A stretch of DNA of 64,000 bases from Streptomyces graminilatus (lineage in GTDB: Bacteria > Actinomycetota > Actinomycetes > Streptomycetales > Streptomycetaceae): the NCBI RefSeq assembly GCF_001418565.1, contig NZ_LIQQ01000027.1:25543-89542 (forward strand), in the 5' to 3' direction. Each line of letters starts with the position of its first letter. The first letter of the stretch is position 1. Of this stretch, positions 25,599 to 31,750 are shown in pieces. Below the pieces are notes generated by a model. That model did not search any database and had not been told where the DNA came from. It saw only the letters and a list, made by a program, of their open reading frames with translations. The translations under genes and the position numbers were made by a program.

Positions 25599-25630
25599 GG
25601 CTCGCAGGTACTTTGGCCTACCTACGAGCC
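25599..25630. repeat. ACTTTGGC-loop hairpin, copy 3
   Basis: GGCTCGCAGGTA and TACCTACGAGCC pair over 12 positions with one C-A mismatch, closing the loop CTTTGGCC. Located in the 5' leader of the gene starting at 25,577. Confidence 0.7.
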
Positions 25631-25632
25631 GA

Positions 25633-25650
25633 TCACCGACTCAACTTTTA
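25633..25650 (-). promoter_or_regulatory. GTTGAGTCGGTGA early repeat, copy 1
   Basis: Minus strand TAAAAGTTGAGTCGGTGA. The first three bases are the stop of the gene at 25,648-25,884. An identical 17-mer occurs at 26,546 and 27,478, always in the same orientation relative to leftward transcription. Confidence 0.65.
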
Positions 25651-25884
25651 CGGCATGAAGAAGCGTGCCGGGTCTGCCGGACCGAACAGGCCCGACCCGT
25701 CGAGCTGCCATTCGAACCATGACATCTGGTCACGCTCGAACAGGACGTCGCTGATCATTCGAGCAGCGATCTTGTGCCACTCCACATCACCCTGCGACAT
25801 GGCCGTGTAGTCCTCGCAGAGCTGAAGAGTGGTCCTCTTGCGCAAGTGCTCAACAAGGAGTTGCGCGTTCACGTGCTGTGCCAT
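25648..25884 (-). CDS. Early protein, unknown
   Basis: 78 residues, helical (VNAQLLVEHLRKRTTLQLCE; HKIAARMISDVLFERDQMSW) with the C-terminal PADPARFFMP. Starts at ATG 25,884 with AAAGG upstream. No domain recognised. Confidence 0.5.
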   Translation of the reverse strand: MAQHVNAQLLVEHLRKRTTLQLCEDYTAMSQGDVEWHKIAARMISDVLFERDQMSWFEWQLDGSGLFGPADPARFFMP

Positions 25885-25934
25885 ATCGACCTTTCACACA
25901 CACCGGTATCGCTCGGACGCTTACCGGATTCCAC

Positions 25935-25952
25935 CGCGCCCCGAAGGGCGCG
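25935..25952 (-). terminator. Hairpin between early genes
   Basis: CGCGCCC-CGAA-GGGCGCG, a seven-base-pair stem between the stop at 25,970 and the start at 25,884. No T-run; weak terminator or processing site. Confidence 0.4.
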
Positions 25953-25969
25953 ATAGGACCCGCCAAGTG

Positions 25970-26194
25970 TCAGACCGGGTTGAGGACACACGTGGCAGGG
26001 TTCTCGATCTGCTGCTGATACGTGCTGAGATAGACGGCCGGCGGGGAGGGTGCGACCCGCGAACGGACCTCGAAGCCTCTCGCCATCCAGTCCTGTGCGA
26101 GCGTCCCGGCCTCGTCGCCGCGGACAGTGTCAACCTCGCGCCAGACCGAAAACTCTTCGTCGAGCACGGACACGCGAATCCAGATGTTGAGCAT
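25970..26194 (-). CDS. Early protein, unknown
   Basis: 74 residues from ATG at 26,194 with GGAGGACTCCCC upstream. Starts MLNIWIRVSVLDEEFSVWRE, strand-rich; contains TLAQDWMARGFEVRSRV. No domain recognised. Confidence 0.5.
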   Translation of the reverse strand: MLNIWIRVSVLDEEFSVWREVDTVRGDEAGTLAQDWMARGFEVRSRVAPSPPAVYLSTYQQQIENPATCVLNPV

Positions 26195-26220
26195 GGGGAG
26201 TCCTCCGTAGCGGTAGCGAG

Positions 26221-26520
26221 TCAGCGGGTCTCGACGAGCCAGGAACATGCGGGCGTGAACCCCTGGTCGCAGTCGTCTTGCTTGCTGTCCCTGAAGCCGT
26301 CGTTGAAGGTGTCCACGTAGGCCACATTTCCGGCCTGGTCGACGACGAAGGACATCCCGCGCCCGTTGCCCTGCTTGCCCGCGTCCCAGTAACAGTTCAC
26401 CGACTCCTCGGACTTGCACGGCTGGAGCTGGGGAGCTGTGGCGTCCCCGTAGATCGCACCGCCCGTGAACGCGGCAGCGGCCAGCACCAGAGCCGACAGG
26501 GTCATTCCACGCTTGCGCAT
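26221..26520 (-). CDS. Exported or membrane-anchored small protein
   Basis: 99 residues from ATG at 26,520. A signal-anchor sequence (MRKRGMTLSALVLAAAAFTG, then GAIYGDATA) precedes a soluble domain with four Cys (QPCKSEESVNCYWDAG; DDCDQGFTPACSW), which could form two disulphides outside the cell. An early phage protein at the cell surface is a candidate for superinfection exclusion, but no homologue is recognised. Confidence 0.6.
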   Translation of the reverse strand: MRKRGMTLSALVLAAAAFTGGAIYGDATAPQLQPCKSEESVNCYWDAGKQGNGRGMSFVVDQAGNVAYVDTFNDGFRDSKQDDCDQGFTPACSWLVETR

Positions 26521-26545
26521 GTTGGGTCTCACTTTCCAAAACTCC

Positions 26546-26563
26546 TCACCGACTCAACTTTTA
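26546..26563 (-). promoter_or_regulatory. GTTGAGTCGGTGA early repeat, copy 2
   Basis: Minus strand TAAAAGTTGAGTCGGTGA between the small basic gene (stop at 26,572) and the exported protein gene (start 26,520). Identical to copy 1 over 18 bases. Confidence 0.65.
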
Positions 26564-26571
26564 GGACAGGG

Positions 26572-26733
26572 CTATGCACAGGGCTTGACCACGATGCGGG
26601 CCCGCAGCCCGCGAGTGATCGGACGCGCAGCCATCGTGCCGCGCTTCTTGGACTTGCGCTTATTGGGCAGTCGCTCACCCGGTCGACCCCACACGTCCGC
26701 CCCGTGAGCGCGCGTGGTATTGATCGAAGCCAT
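26572..26733 (-). CDS. Small, very basic protein, 53 residues
   Basis: ATG at 26,733 follows a strong SD (GGAGGGG, five to six bases upstream). The product is Arg/Lys-rich (MASINTTRAHGADVWGRPGE, then LPNKRKSKKRGTMAARPITR) and ends KPCA. It is the first gene downstream of the structured region and control island on the leftward strand, so it would be expressed early. Charge suggests nucleic-acid binding. Confidence 0.6.
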   Translation of the reverse strand: MASINTTRAHGADVWGRPGERLPNKRKSKKRGTMAARPITRGLRARIVVKPCA

Positions 26734-26758
26734 CGAATCCCCTCCGGACATGAACCAA

Positions 26759-26784
26759 GCGCACTGAGCGAATTCTCAGTGCGC
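26759..26784. repeat. 10-bp perfect inverted repeat
   Basis: GCGCACTGAG-CGAATT-CTCAGTGCGC, 26 bases upstream of the small basic gene on its leader side. It could be an operator or a hairpin that controls translation or termination of the early transcript. Confidence 0.55.
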
Positions 26785-26841
26785 ATGGAGCCACTTCCGA
26801 CTTGGGGCCGCCCGTCCAGCTTTCCGAGCGGCATCACGTAC

Positions 26842-27304
26842 GGCGCATCATCGTTGTGCGCCTGATTGGGTTACCCGTCCCTGCTCGCGCTCCCGCTACG
26901 TACCTCCGACGTAGCCTCACTGCGCATTGGTCATTGCGTCACGCCCCACAAGGGCGGCTCAAAGGTTCCTTAGGTAACCCGCTGGTTTTCCGGCCACGGG
27001 CAGAGTTGCTAGTCCTGCCCGTGCCTTCGTGTGGTGTGTGTCTTCCCCTACGCTTTCCGCTTAGCGTGCCACTTTGGCCAGCACGCTTCCGGCCGCCCTA
27101 GATGCGCCGTCATTGCACACACCTAAAAACGGGTTCTCGCCCTCAGGATCGTTCGCCGAAGCGCACTTCTCCCCACACGGTCGTCTCGATTACGGGCGGT
27201 TGCTAGTCGCCCGACGCGAGATCCCTCTATTCAGTTCACAAGTAGCCAGGGGTCCCTTTGCGCGGCCTATCGGCCAGCACCCTCCACACGTTCCTGTGTG
27301 GAGG
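26842..27304 (-). ncRNA. Candidate structured RNA / long early leader
   Basis: No credible gene is seen in this GC-rich 460 bp, yet it is dense with perfect stems. GGCGCA/TGCGCC is at 26,842-26,862. GGGTTACC (26,868) pairs with GGTAACCC (26,973) around CTACGT/ACGTAG. CACGGGCAG/CTGCCCGTG is at 26,995-27,023 with loop AGTTGCTAGTC. The ACTTTGGC hairpin is at 27,063. CGGGCG/CGCCCG is at 27,193-27,213 with loop GTTGCTAGT. CCTCCACAC/GTGTGGAGG is at 27,281-27,304. On the minus strand the unpaired parts are purine-rich (GGAAAACC, GGGGAAGACACAC), as in structured RNAs, and this is the direction of early transcription. Type and function unknown. Confidence 0.5.
27063..27087. repeat. ACTTTGGC-loop hairpin, copy 4
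   Basis: AGCGTGC-CACTTTGGCCA-GCACGCT, a seven-base-pair perfect stem inside the structured region. The loop shares ACTTTGGC with copies 1 to 3. Confidence 0.65.
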
Positions 27305-27477
27305 AGCCGCGCACCCTCACCCGCCGGTGTGGGTGCGGCCCGCATGTAAGCGGGGTCGCTCCGGTCCCCTGCCCGAACACTTGGGATGCGAGCCCATGTG
27401 ATCGAGCGGGTGTCGCGCCCTGCGCCCCGTGTGTCCGGGCCGCGTTCGGCGACAGGCAGAACACTCCACGAATTCCG

Positions 27478-27494
27478 TCACCGACTCAACTTTT
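27478..27494 (-). promoter_or_regulatory. GTTGAGTCGGTGA early repeat, copy 3
   Basis: Minus strand AAAAGTTGAGTCGGTGA, at the boundary between the AT-rich island and the structured region. Copy 3 of three identical 17-mers. Confidence 0.65.
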
Positions 27495-27519
27495 GCCGCA
27501 CAGAGAGGGTGGGTGGACA

Positions 27520-28140
27520 CAATTAATTAATTCAGACATCAAGGCATGGATCGCCCAGGATCAATTCGGGCAATGCAGGCTAGATAGGGGCGAATGTCTG
27601 TGATGGGCGTCACATATAGGGGTGCTCACAAATACCCGCAACATGGACACGTCTAGACCAATTCTAGATAGTGGTCTAGCCCAATATGGAGTGGTGGTTT
27701 AGACCAGTGCGTTATGAGCCTGTTACTGAAAACGGCTGTTTGTAATCATCTTGCGCACCCAAGCGTTATTAATTCGTGTCCGAATGCAGAGCGACCGCGC
27801 GCATTGGATTCCCCACAATGCGGGTCAATTCAGACACTTACCCAATCTAACAATTCGCTATTCGCATTAGCAGGTCTAAACCATTTACTATTTGCGATTC
27901 ACGAATGCGTGGGTGCGAATTAGTTTGCTATTCACTGATGCATGCTTTGCATTACACGCTGAATATCTGAGTGCCAGTCAGGGATGCCCCCGCATGACTG
28001 TATTCATGAATTAATTCCCCCTCGAATTCATTCATTCACTCGGCCGTTTAGGCTGAATGGGGGGTAATCCATATATACATTCAGAAAGGACCCACCGGGG
28101 GTGCTGTCCTTCCAGCGTGTACGGGTATTAATTTTTCGAA
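27520..28140. other. AT-rich control island without genes
   Basis: About 620 bp whose base composition is far more AT-rich than the surroundings (runs such as AATTAATTAATTCAG and ATTCATTCATTCACTC). No open frame looks coding. It holds four TGGTYTAGACCA-like sites (27,651-27,660; 27,672-27,683; 27,695-27,706; 27,872-27,883) and repeated CTATTCGC / CTATTTGCGATTC segments. It is the likely early promoter-operator region and possibly a replication origin. A phage lsr2, whose product binds AT-rich DNA, starts about 700 bp to the right. Confidence 0.6.
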
Positions 28141-28415
28141 GCTCTGTGCGTCCCGTAGACGGCCGCGTAGCGAACCCTACCACACCAGGCCCCAACTGAC
28201 CCCTCCCAAGCCCGTACAGCAGCTCTCAGAGGCTGGGAGGTCGGTCAACCGGCTCTGTTGCCCCCTCACTCGCCCGTCTTGAATGAATGAATTAGGTCAA
28301 CAGGCGTGAGCTGAGCCTCAGTTGAGGGCTCGGGTGTCCAGACATGGCCAGATTGACACCGACATCTTTTTTGGTGGGGGTTATATGCCCTCTATGGTGC
28401 CTAACCGAGTTGCCT
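28141..28415. other. Gene-free spacer
   Basis: No gene seen. It contains TGAATGAATGAATT (near 28,280) complementary to the ATTCATTCATTCA near 28,027, and short poly-purine runs. It probably contributes to the early promoter region. Confidence 0.4.
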
Positions 28416-28416
28416 A

Positions 28417-28439
28417 GCCCCCTCCACCGGAGAGGGGGC
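28417..28439 (-). terminator. Hairpin after lsr2
   Basis: GCCCCCTC-CACCGGA-GAGGGGGC, about 40 bases downstream of the lsr2 stop on the minus strand. No long T-run. Confidence 0.5.
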
Positions 28440-28474
28440 CCGCAATTCATTCACGAATAGCTCGTATCAGGGCC

Positions 28475-28831
28475 TCAGCCATTGGCCTTTTCGTAGGCTT
28501 CCTTCACTGAAGCCGGAACTCGACCCCGGTCATTCACGTCGTGGCCATTTTCTTTGGCCCAGGCCCGAATCTTGGCCGTGTCCGAGGCGCCGGCCGTTCC
28601 CCCAGCTCGGCGCTTTGCCTTCGCGCCAGCAGCCGAGATGCCTCCTCGCACCCGCCGAGCGCCCTCAGCGCTCAAGTAGGGCTTCAGAAGCTCCAGCAGG
28701 GCGTCATGACTCTCCGTGGAGAGGTCAATTTCGACCCCAGCCCCGTCGATGAGGATGGTGTGAGTACCGATCTCCTCAGACTCTTCGCCTGTGAGATCGT
28801 CCGAGTAAGTGATAACAGTCTTCTGGGCCAT
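28475..28831 (-). CDS. lsr2: Phage-encoded Lsr2 nucleoid protein
   Basis: 118 residues from ATG at 28,831, close to the 105-115 of host Lsr2. The N-terminal half has the dimerisation strands (AQKTVITYSDDLTGEESEE, GVEIDLSTESHDALLELLKP). The C-terminal half is the DNA-binding domain IRAWAKENGHDVNDRGRVPA followed by SVKEAYEKANG, with the RGR AT-hook-like core. Lsr2 silences AT-rich foreign DNA. A phage copy next to its own AT-rich control island could tune prophage silencing or displace host Lsr2. Confidence 0.9.
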   Translation of the reverse strand: MAQKTVITYSDDLTGEESEEIGTHTILIDGAGVEIDLSTESHDALLELLKPYLSAEGARRVRGGISAAGAKAKRRAGGTAGASDTAKIRAWAKENGHDVNDRGRVPASVKEAYEKANG

Positions 28832-28872
28832 GCCCAGATTGTAGGGCCAACCGGGACCCTCTTTAGCACCCA

Positions 28873-28902
28873 AAGAGGCCCTGGCTTGACGGCCAGGGCC
28901 TC
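28873..28902 (-). terminator. Hairpin after the XRE gene
   Basis: AGAGGCCCTGGC/GCCAGGGCCTCT, a 12-bp perfect stem between the regulator stop (28,921) and the lsr2 start. Confidence 0.65.
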
Positions 28903-28920
28903 TCAGTGACAGCTCACACG

Positions 28921-30105
28921 CTAATCAGCCAGGCCAGCCCTCTTGGCCATCTTCATCAGCTGGGGACGCGCCCTCTGGTGTAGCACGAAGAGCACTCGGA
29001 TTACCTCTCTGGACATGGGATGGACCTCGGCCATCTGAGGTGCGATCAGGAAGGCTTTCTCAAGCGCCTCTTCCGCGCCGGCATAGTCCTTCGTGTCGAG
29101 CCGGGCCCGAGCGATGTCGATGAACATGCGGCCCAGTCGGCTCGGCGTCAGTGTCGAGGGCGGAGTGGCTAGGAGAGGCTCCCCCATCTCGGCAGCGCGG
29201 TCCGGGTTCCCCATCTCGATGTGTGCTGCCAGCTCGTACAGAGCCGTGTTCTCCTGTCCAAAGGTCAAGTTGTGCCTGAGAACATCGTTCGGGATTCCGA
29301 GGGCGTACTTTTTGGCCCTCGCAAGGTGGTCCGCGGTGGCCTGCTTGTCCTTGTGTCGAGAGGCGAGGACGATCCCTCGAAGGTGCAGGGAGCCAAGGGA
29401 GAGCGCTCGGGCAGGCGTATCGCTCGAAGACGCGCTCTCGTACTTGCTGATGGCCCTCTCCACGATGGCAAGACCATCGTCGTACTGTCCGGCTGACTGG
29501 TAGGTGCCGGCCTCATTCCAGGCCGCTGCGACTTCGGCCTCCGGGTTCCAGGTCTGCTGGGCCGCCCATGCCTGCCGAGACACGATCATGTCGGCAAGGT
29601 CCGGTTGCGCAAGCCGATGAGCCGCTGCGTAGGCGCAGCCGTAGACATCAGCCACCTGAGTCCAGGCGCCAGCCTCTCCAGACGCGGCGGTGAGGGCAGT
29701 CGAAGTGACTTGGTCCAGGAGCTTCGGGAGCATCCCGAGCAGTTCCAGGTACTTGGCCCCCGCCCGCAGGTTCATGGCCTTCTCCACGTCGGCCGCCAAC
29801 TGCGCCGGGTCGGGTACGTCTTCCTTCGGCAGCGTGTACCGCCGCACCGAGCCACGGAGGTCGTTGAGAAGGTCAGCTTGTTCGGATGGCCCCAGGAACG
29901 GCTGACCGTAGATGCGCTGGGTGGGGACCTTCATGGCCTTTGCCAAGGCCGCAACCAGCGGCGGCGTAACTGGCCGCGTGCCTACCTCGATCTTGCTGAG
30001 GTAGGACACAGAGATACCAGCCATGCGGGCGAGCTTGCTCTGCCCGAGTCCTCGTGCCTTGCGCAGTACGGCGATGTTCGAGCCGGGTGCGGGGGTGCTC
30101 TCCAT
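28921..30105 (-). CDS. XRE-family regulator with TPR-like domain
   Basis: 394 residues. Helix-turn-helix at residues 8-60 (NIAVLRKARGLGQSKLARMA, then GISVSYLSKIEVGTRPVTPP). The rest is helical and repeat-like (AAWNEAGTYQSAGQYDDGLA; LYELAAHIEMGNPDRAAEMG; EEALEKAFLIAPQMAEVHPM), consistent with TPRs that sense a ligand or peptide. Divergent from the gene at 30,242, so it probably controls that shared promoter. It may be the prophage state regulator, although classical immunity repressors are shorter. The same divergent theme (XRE plus a 122-130 residue partner) recurs at 37,274-38,606. Confidence 0.75.
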   Translation of the reverse strand: MESTPAPGSNIAVLRKARGLGQSKLARMAGISVSYLSKIEVGTRPVTPPLVAALAKAMKVPTQRIYGQPFLGPSEQADLLNDLRGSVRRYTLPKEDVPDPAQLAADVEKAMNLRAGAKYLELLGMLPKLLDQVTSTALTAASGEAGAWTQVADVYGCAYAAAHRLAQPDLADMIVSRQAWAAQQTWNPEAEVAAAWNEAGTYQSAGQYDDGLAIVERAISKYESASSSDTPARALSLGSLHLRGIVLASRHKDKQATADHLARAKKYALGIPNDVLRHNLTFGQENTALYELAAHIEMGNPDRAAEMGEPLLATPPSTLTPSRLGRMFIDIARARLDTKDYAGAEEALEKAFLIAPQMAEVHPMSREVIRVLFVLHQRARPQLMKMAKRAGLAD

Positions 30106-30241
30106 GCGCCCACTGTCGCACGCGGGCCGATATACGCACCGTCAGATTCATTGCCTGCGTGGCCCGTTGTGCAAGGTTTGTGTTAACTGATCTTGGTCTC
30201 CGGCGGTTGTCTAGTAATCAGGCAACCAAGGGAGAAGCGCG

Positions 30242-30610
30242 GTGGCGAGCGTGACCAAGGAACCTCAGGCGAGCGTCGACAGCATGCCCATCGACACGGT
30301 GACCATCCTTGCCATTGCTGACCAGGCGTTAGCCATGAGCCTGAGCACGTCGACCCGAGAGGATATCGACCTCAGGACGACTCGCCTCATCGGCTGCTTG
30401 GGACTGCTGCTCGCCGAAGACCTGGGGGCGGAGCAGGACGAGGACGTCCTCAAGCTGTTCCAGATGGTGTACAAGCACCTGGACCTGCCGGGCCGGCCGA
30501 GTAGATCGACGCCAACGTTCGCGGCATTCGAGTATATGACCGACACCGCGACCTTCACCAAGGCAGTACTGAAAGCGTACGCGAAGAAGAACGAGATCAG
30601 CCTCCCATGA
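30242..30610 (+). CDS. Small regulatory partner protein, paralogue of 38,214 gene
   Basis: 122 residues from GTG at 30,242 with GGGAG upstream. LLAEDLGAEQDEDVLKLFQM and YKHLDLPGRPSRSTPTFAAF align by eye with LLGEDLGADEDNDVRELFRK and YRLLDLKNRPTAETPAFGTF in the island gene at 38,214. Helical, no known domain. In both places it sits beside an XRE regulator, which suggests a modulator. Confidence 0.65.
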   Translation: MASVTKEPQASVDSMPIDTVTILAIADQALAMSLSTSTREDIDLRTTRLIGCLGLLLAEDLGAEQDEDVLKLFQMVYKHLDLPGRPSRSTPTFAAFEYMTDTATFTKAVLKAYAKKNEISLP

Positions 30611-30846
30611 GTCCCACTAGAGTCTTCCGCTTCGTGAACTACACAACCAGGCGCGACCCTGGCGGGGCTCTGACATGGGCTGCTGTCTGCGTCACCGGAG
30701 AGTCCGCCGACTGTGGCGCGGCGTCCCCGGAGAACGCCGACGAAGAAACGGCGAACCGGTGGATGGTCGAGCACACAGCCCAGACCCGGCACCAACGGTT
30801 CCAGCGCACCTTCAACGACTTCGCGATCGTGGAGCCGAAAGCGTGA
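30607..30846 (+). CDS. DUF7848-like small protein
   Basis: 79 residues, ATG overlapping the previous stop (ATGA). The pattern FVNYTTRRDPGG, CVTGESADCGAASPE, RWMVEHTAQTRHQRFQRTFN matches a small family widespread beside XRE regulators in Streptomyces; the conserved Cys, His and Arg suggest a small fold. Function unknown. Confidence 0.6.
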   Translation: MSPTRVFRFVNYTTRRDPGGALTWAAVCVTGESADCGAASPENADEETANRWMVEHTAQTRHQRFQRTFNDFAIVEPKA

Positions 30847-31031
30847 CGGCCCAGACCTGGGCTGTAGGTCTCTGCTGGCTCTGCCGGCGCGCAGAGTCCG
30901 TGACCTTCATCGGCCCCATAACCGTTAACGGCGTCACCGCACCCGGCTACGCATGCCAAGGATGCTGCGACTGGTCTCGTGAGTACGTCGCGACCTGGGC
31001 CCAGCAGCACGACATACGAGCCGCTTCATGA
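30843..31031 (+). CDS. Small zinc-finger-like protein
   Basis: 62 residues from the GTG at 30,843 that overlaps the preceding stop. GLCWLCRRAES and YACQGCCDW give two CxxC pairs, likely a zinc ribbon. Member of the same rightward operon. Confidence 0.55.
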   Translation: MTAQTWAVGLCWLCRRAESVTFIGPITVNGVTAPGYACQGCCDWSREYVATWAQQHDIRAAS

Positions 31032-31059
31032 CACCGTCCAGCGATCGAGAGGCTCCAAG

Positions 31060-31491
31060 ATGACATTCCGATGTCCGGCCACGATCCAGGTCGATGACAG
31101 TGTCCGAGCTAACGCAGCGAAGATCCCTACGCCCCATGGCTCGGTCGATTGGACGTTGTCCACGGACCTTCAGTGTCTGGTCGAAGACGTGCCCCACGAT
31201 TTCCACGCCGCCTTCCTCCGTACCGGCTCTCGCACCGAACCGGATTCAGATGTGTTCTTGTGCTGGAAGGAAGGCTCCTCGGCGCAGAGCTTGGCAGATC
31301 TTGAATGCTGCTTTAACCGGCGTTTCGAGTTGGGCACGGGGTGCACGATCTTCAAGAACCATCCCGGACGGTGCGATTGGGCATACATCGACCCTGAAGT
31401 CGTAGCCGTTCAGGCGCAGGCTGATCAGCTCGTCGAGGAGCTGGATTTGTCGCCGATCTGGCGTGACGCATTGAGACCCGAAACCCCCTGA
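31060..31491 (+). CDS. Unknown protein, Cys-rich C-terminal half
   Basis: 143 residues from ATG at 31,060 (AGGCTCCAAG upstream). CPATIQVDDSVRANAAKIPT, TDLQCLVEDVPHDFHAAFLR, then LECCFNRRFELGTGCTIFKN. Ends the small operon just before a long stem. No family recognised. Confidence 0.5.
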   Translation: MTFRCPATIQVDDSVRANAAKIPTPHGSVDWTLSTDLQCLVEDVPHDFHAAFLRTGSRTEPDSDVFLCWKEGSSAQSLADLECCFNRRFELGTGCTIFKNHPGRCDWAYIDPEVVAVQAQADQLVEELDLSPIWRDALRPETP

Positions 31492-31493
31492 AA

Positions 31494-31557
31494 TCCCGCC
31501 CTGCTGGTCGACTTCCGATGGTCTCCCACGTCTATCGAGGACCCCAGCAGGGCGGGG
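31494..31557 (+). terminator. Long stem-loop ending the regulatory operon
   Basis: CCCGCCCTGCTGG and CCAGCAGGGCGGG pair over 13 bases around a 36-base loop, directly after the stop. No T-run, but the position is terminator-like. Confidence 0.55.
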
Positions 31558-31599
31558 CTGAACCTCGCCTCACGAGGAACACCCGCACTAGATCCCCAT

Positions 31600-31696
31600 C
31601 CCCTTGTAGCTCAAGCGGTAGAGCGCTGTTGACTTGTCGCTTTAGTCGAACGGCCACGTCCAACAGAGGTTCCGGGTTCGATCCCCGGCAAGGGGA
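31600..31696 (+). tRNA. tRNA-like gene with a 31-base anticodon loop
   Basis: 97 bases, against about 73-76 for an ordinary tRNA. All arms are present: acceptor CCCCTTG (31,600) with CAAGGGG (31,689), D arm GCTC/GAGC, anticodon stem CTGTT (31,626) with AACAG (31,662), five-base variable region, T arm CCGGG-TTCGATC-CCCGG. The sequence between the anticodon-stem halves is 31 bases instead of 7, and the base after the first loop position is A rather than the invariant U33. An alternative inner stem GTTGACT with AGTC-G-AAC is possible. Amino-acid identity cannot be assigned. It may be a tRNA with a 24-base insertion, or a defunct copy. Confidence 0.55.
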
Positions 31697-31750
31697 CTGC
31701 TCGCCCTGGGCGAGCGGCAAGGCACCACAACTCTGACCAGAGGAGTGAGT

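Noticed and set aside
26802..27349. Plus-strand short frames in the structured segment
   Set aside because: No SD, overlapping frames on both strands, residues reflect stem sequence; stems are better supported than coding.
26750..28470. Possible CRISPR array in the gene-free control region
   Set aside because: Repeats there are short, differ in spacing, and no regular repeat-spacer pattern is present; no cas genes.
31251..31600. Inverted repeat at 31,494-31,557 as prophage attachment core
   Set aside because: It is an inverted, not direct, repeat, and the host boundary at about 34,845 is better supported by the cut phosphoribosyltransferase.
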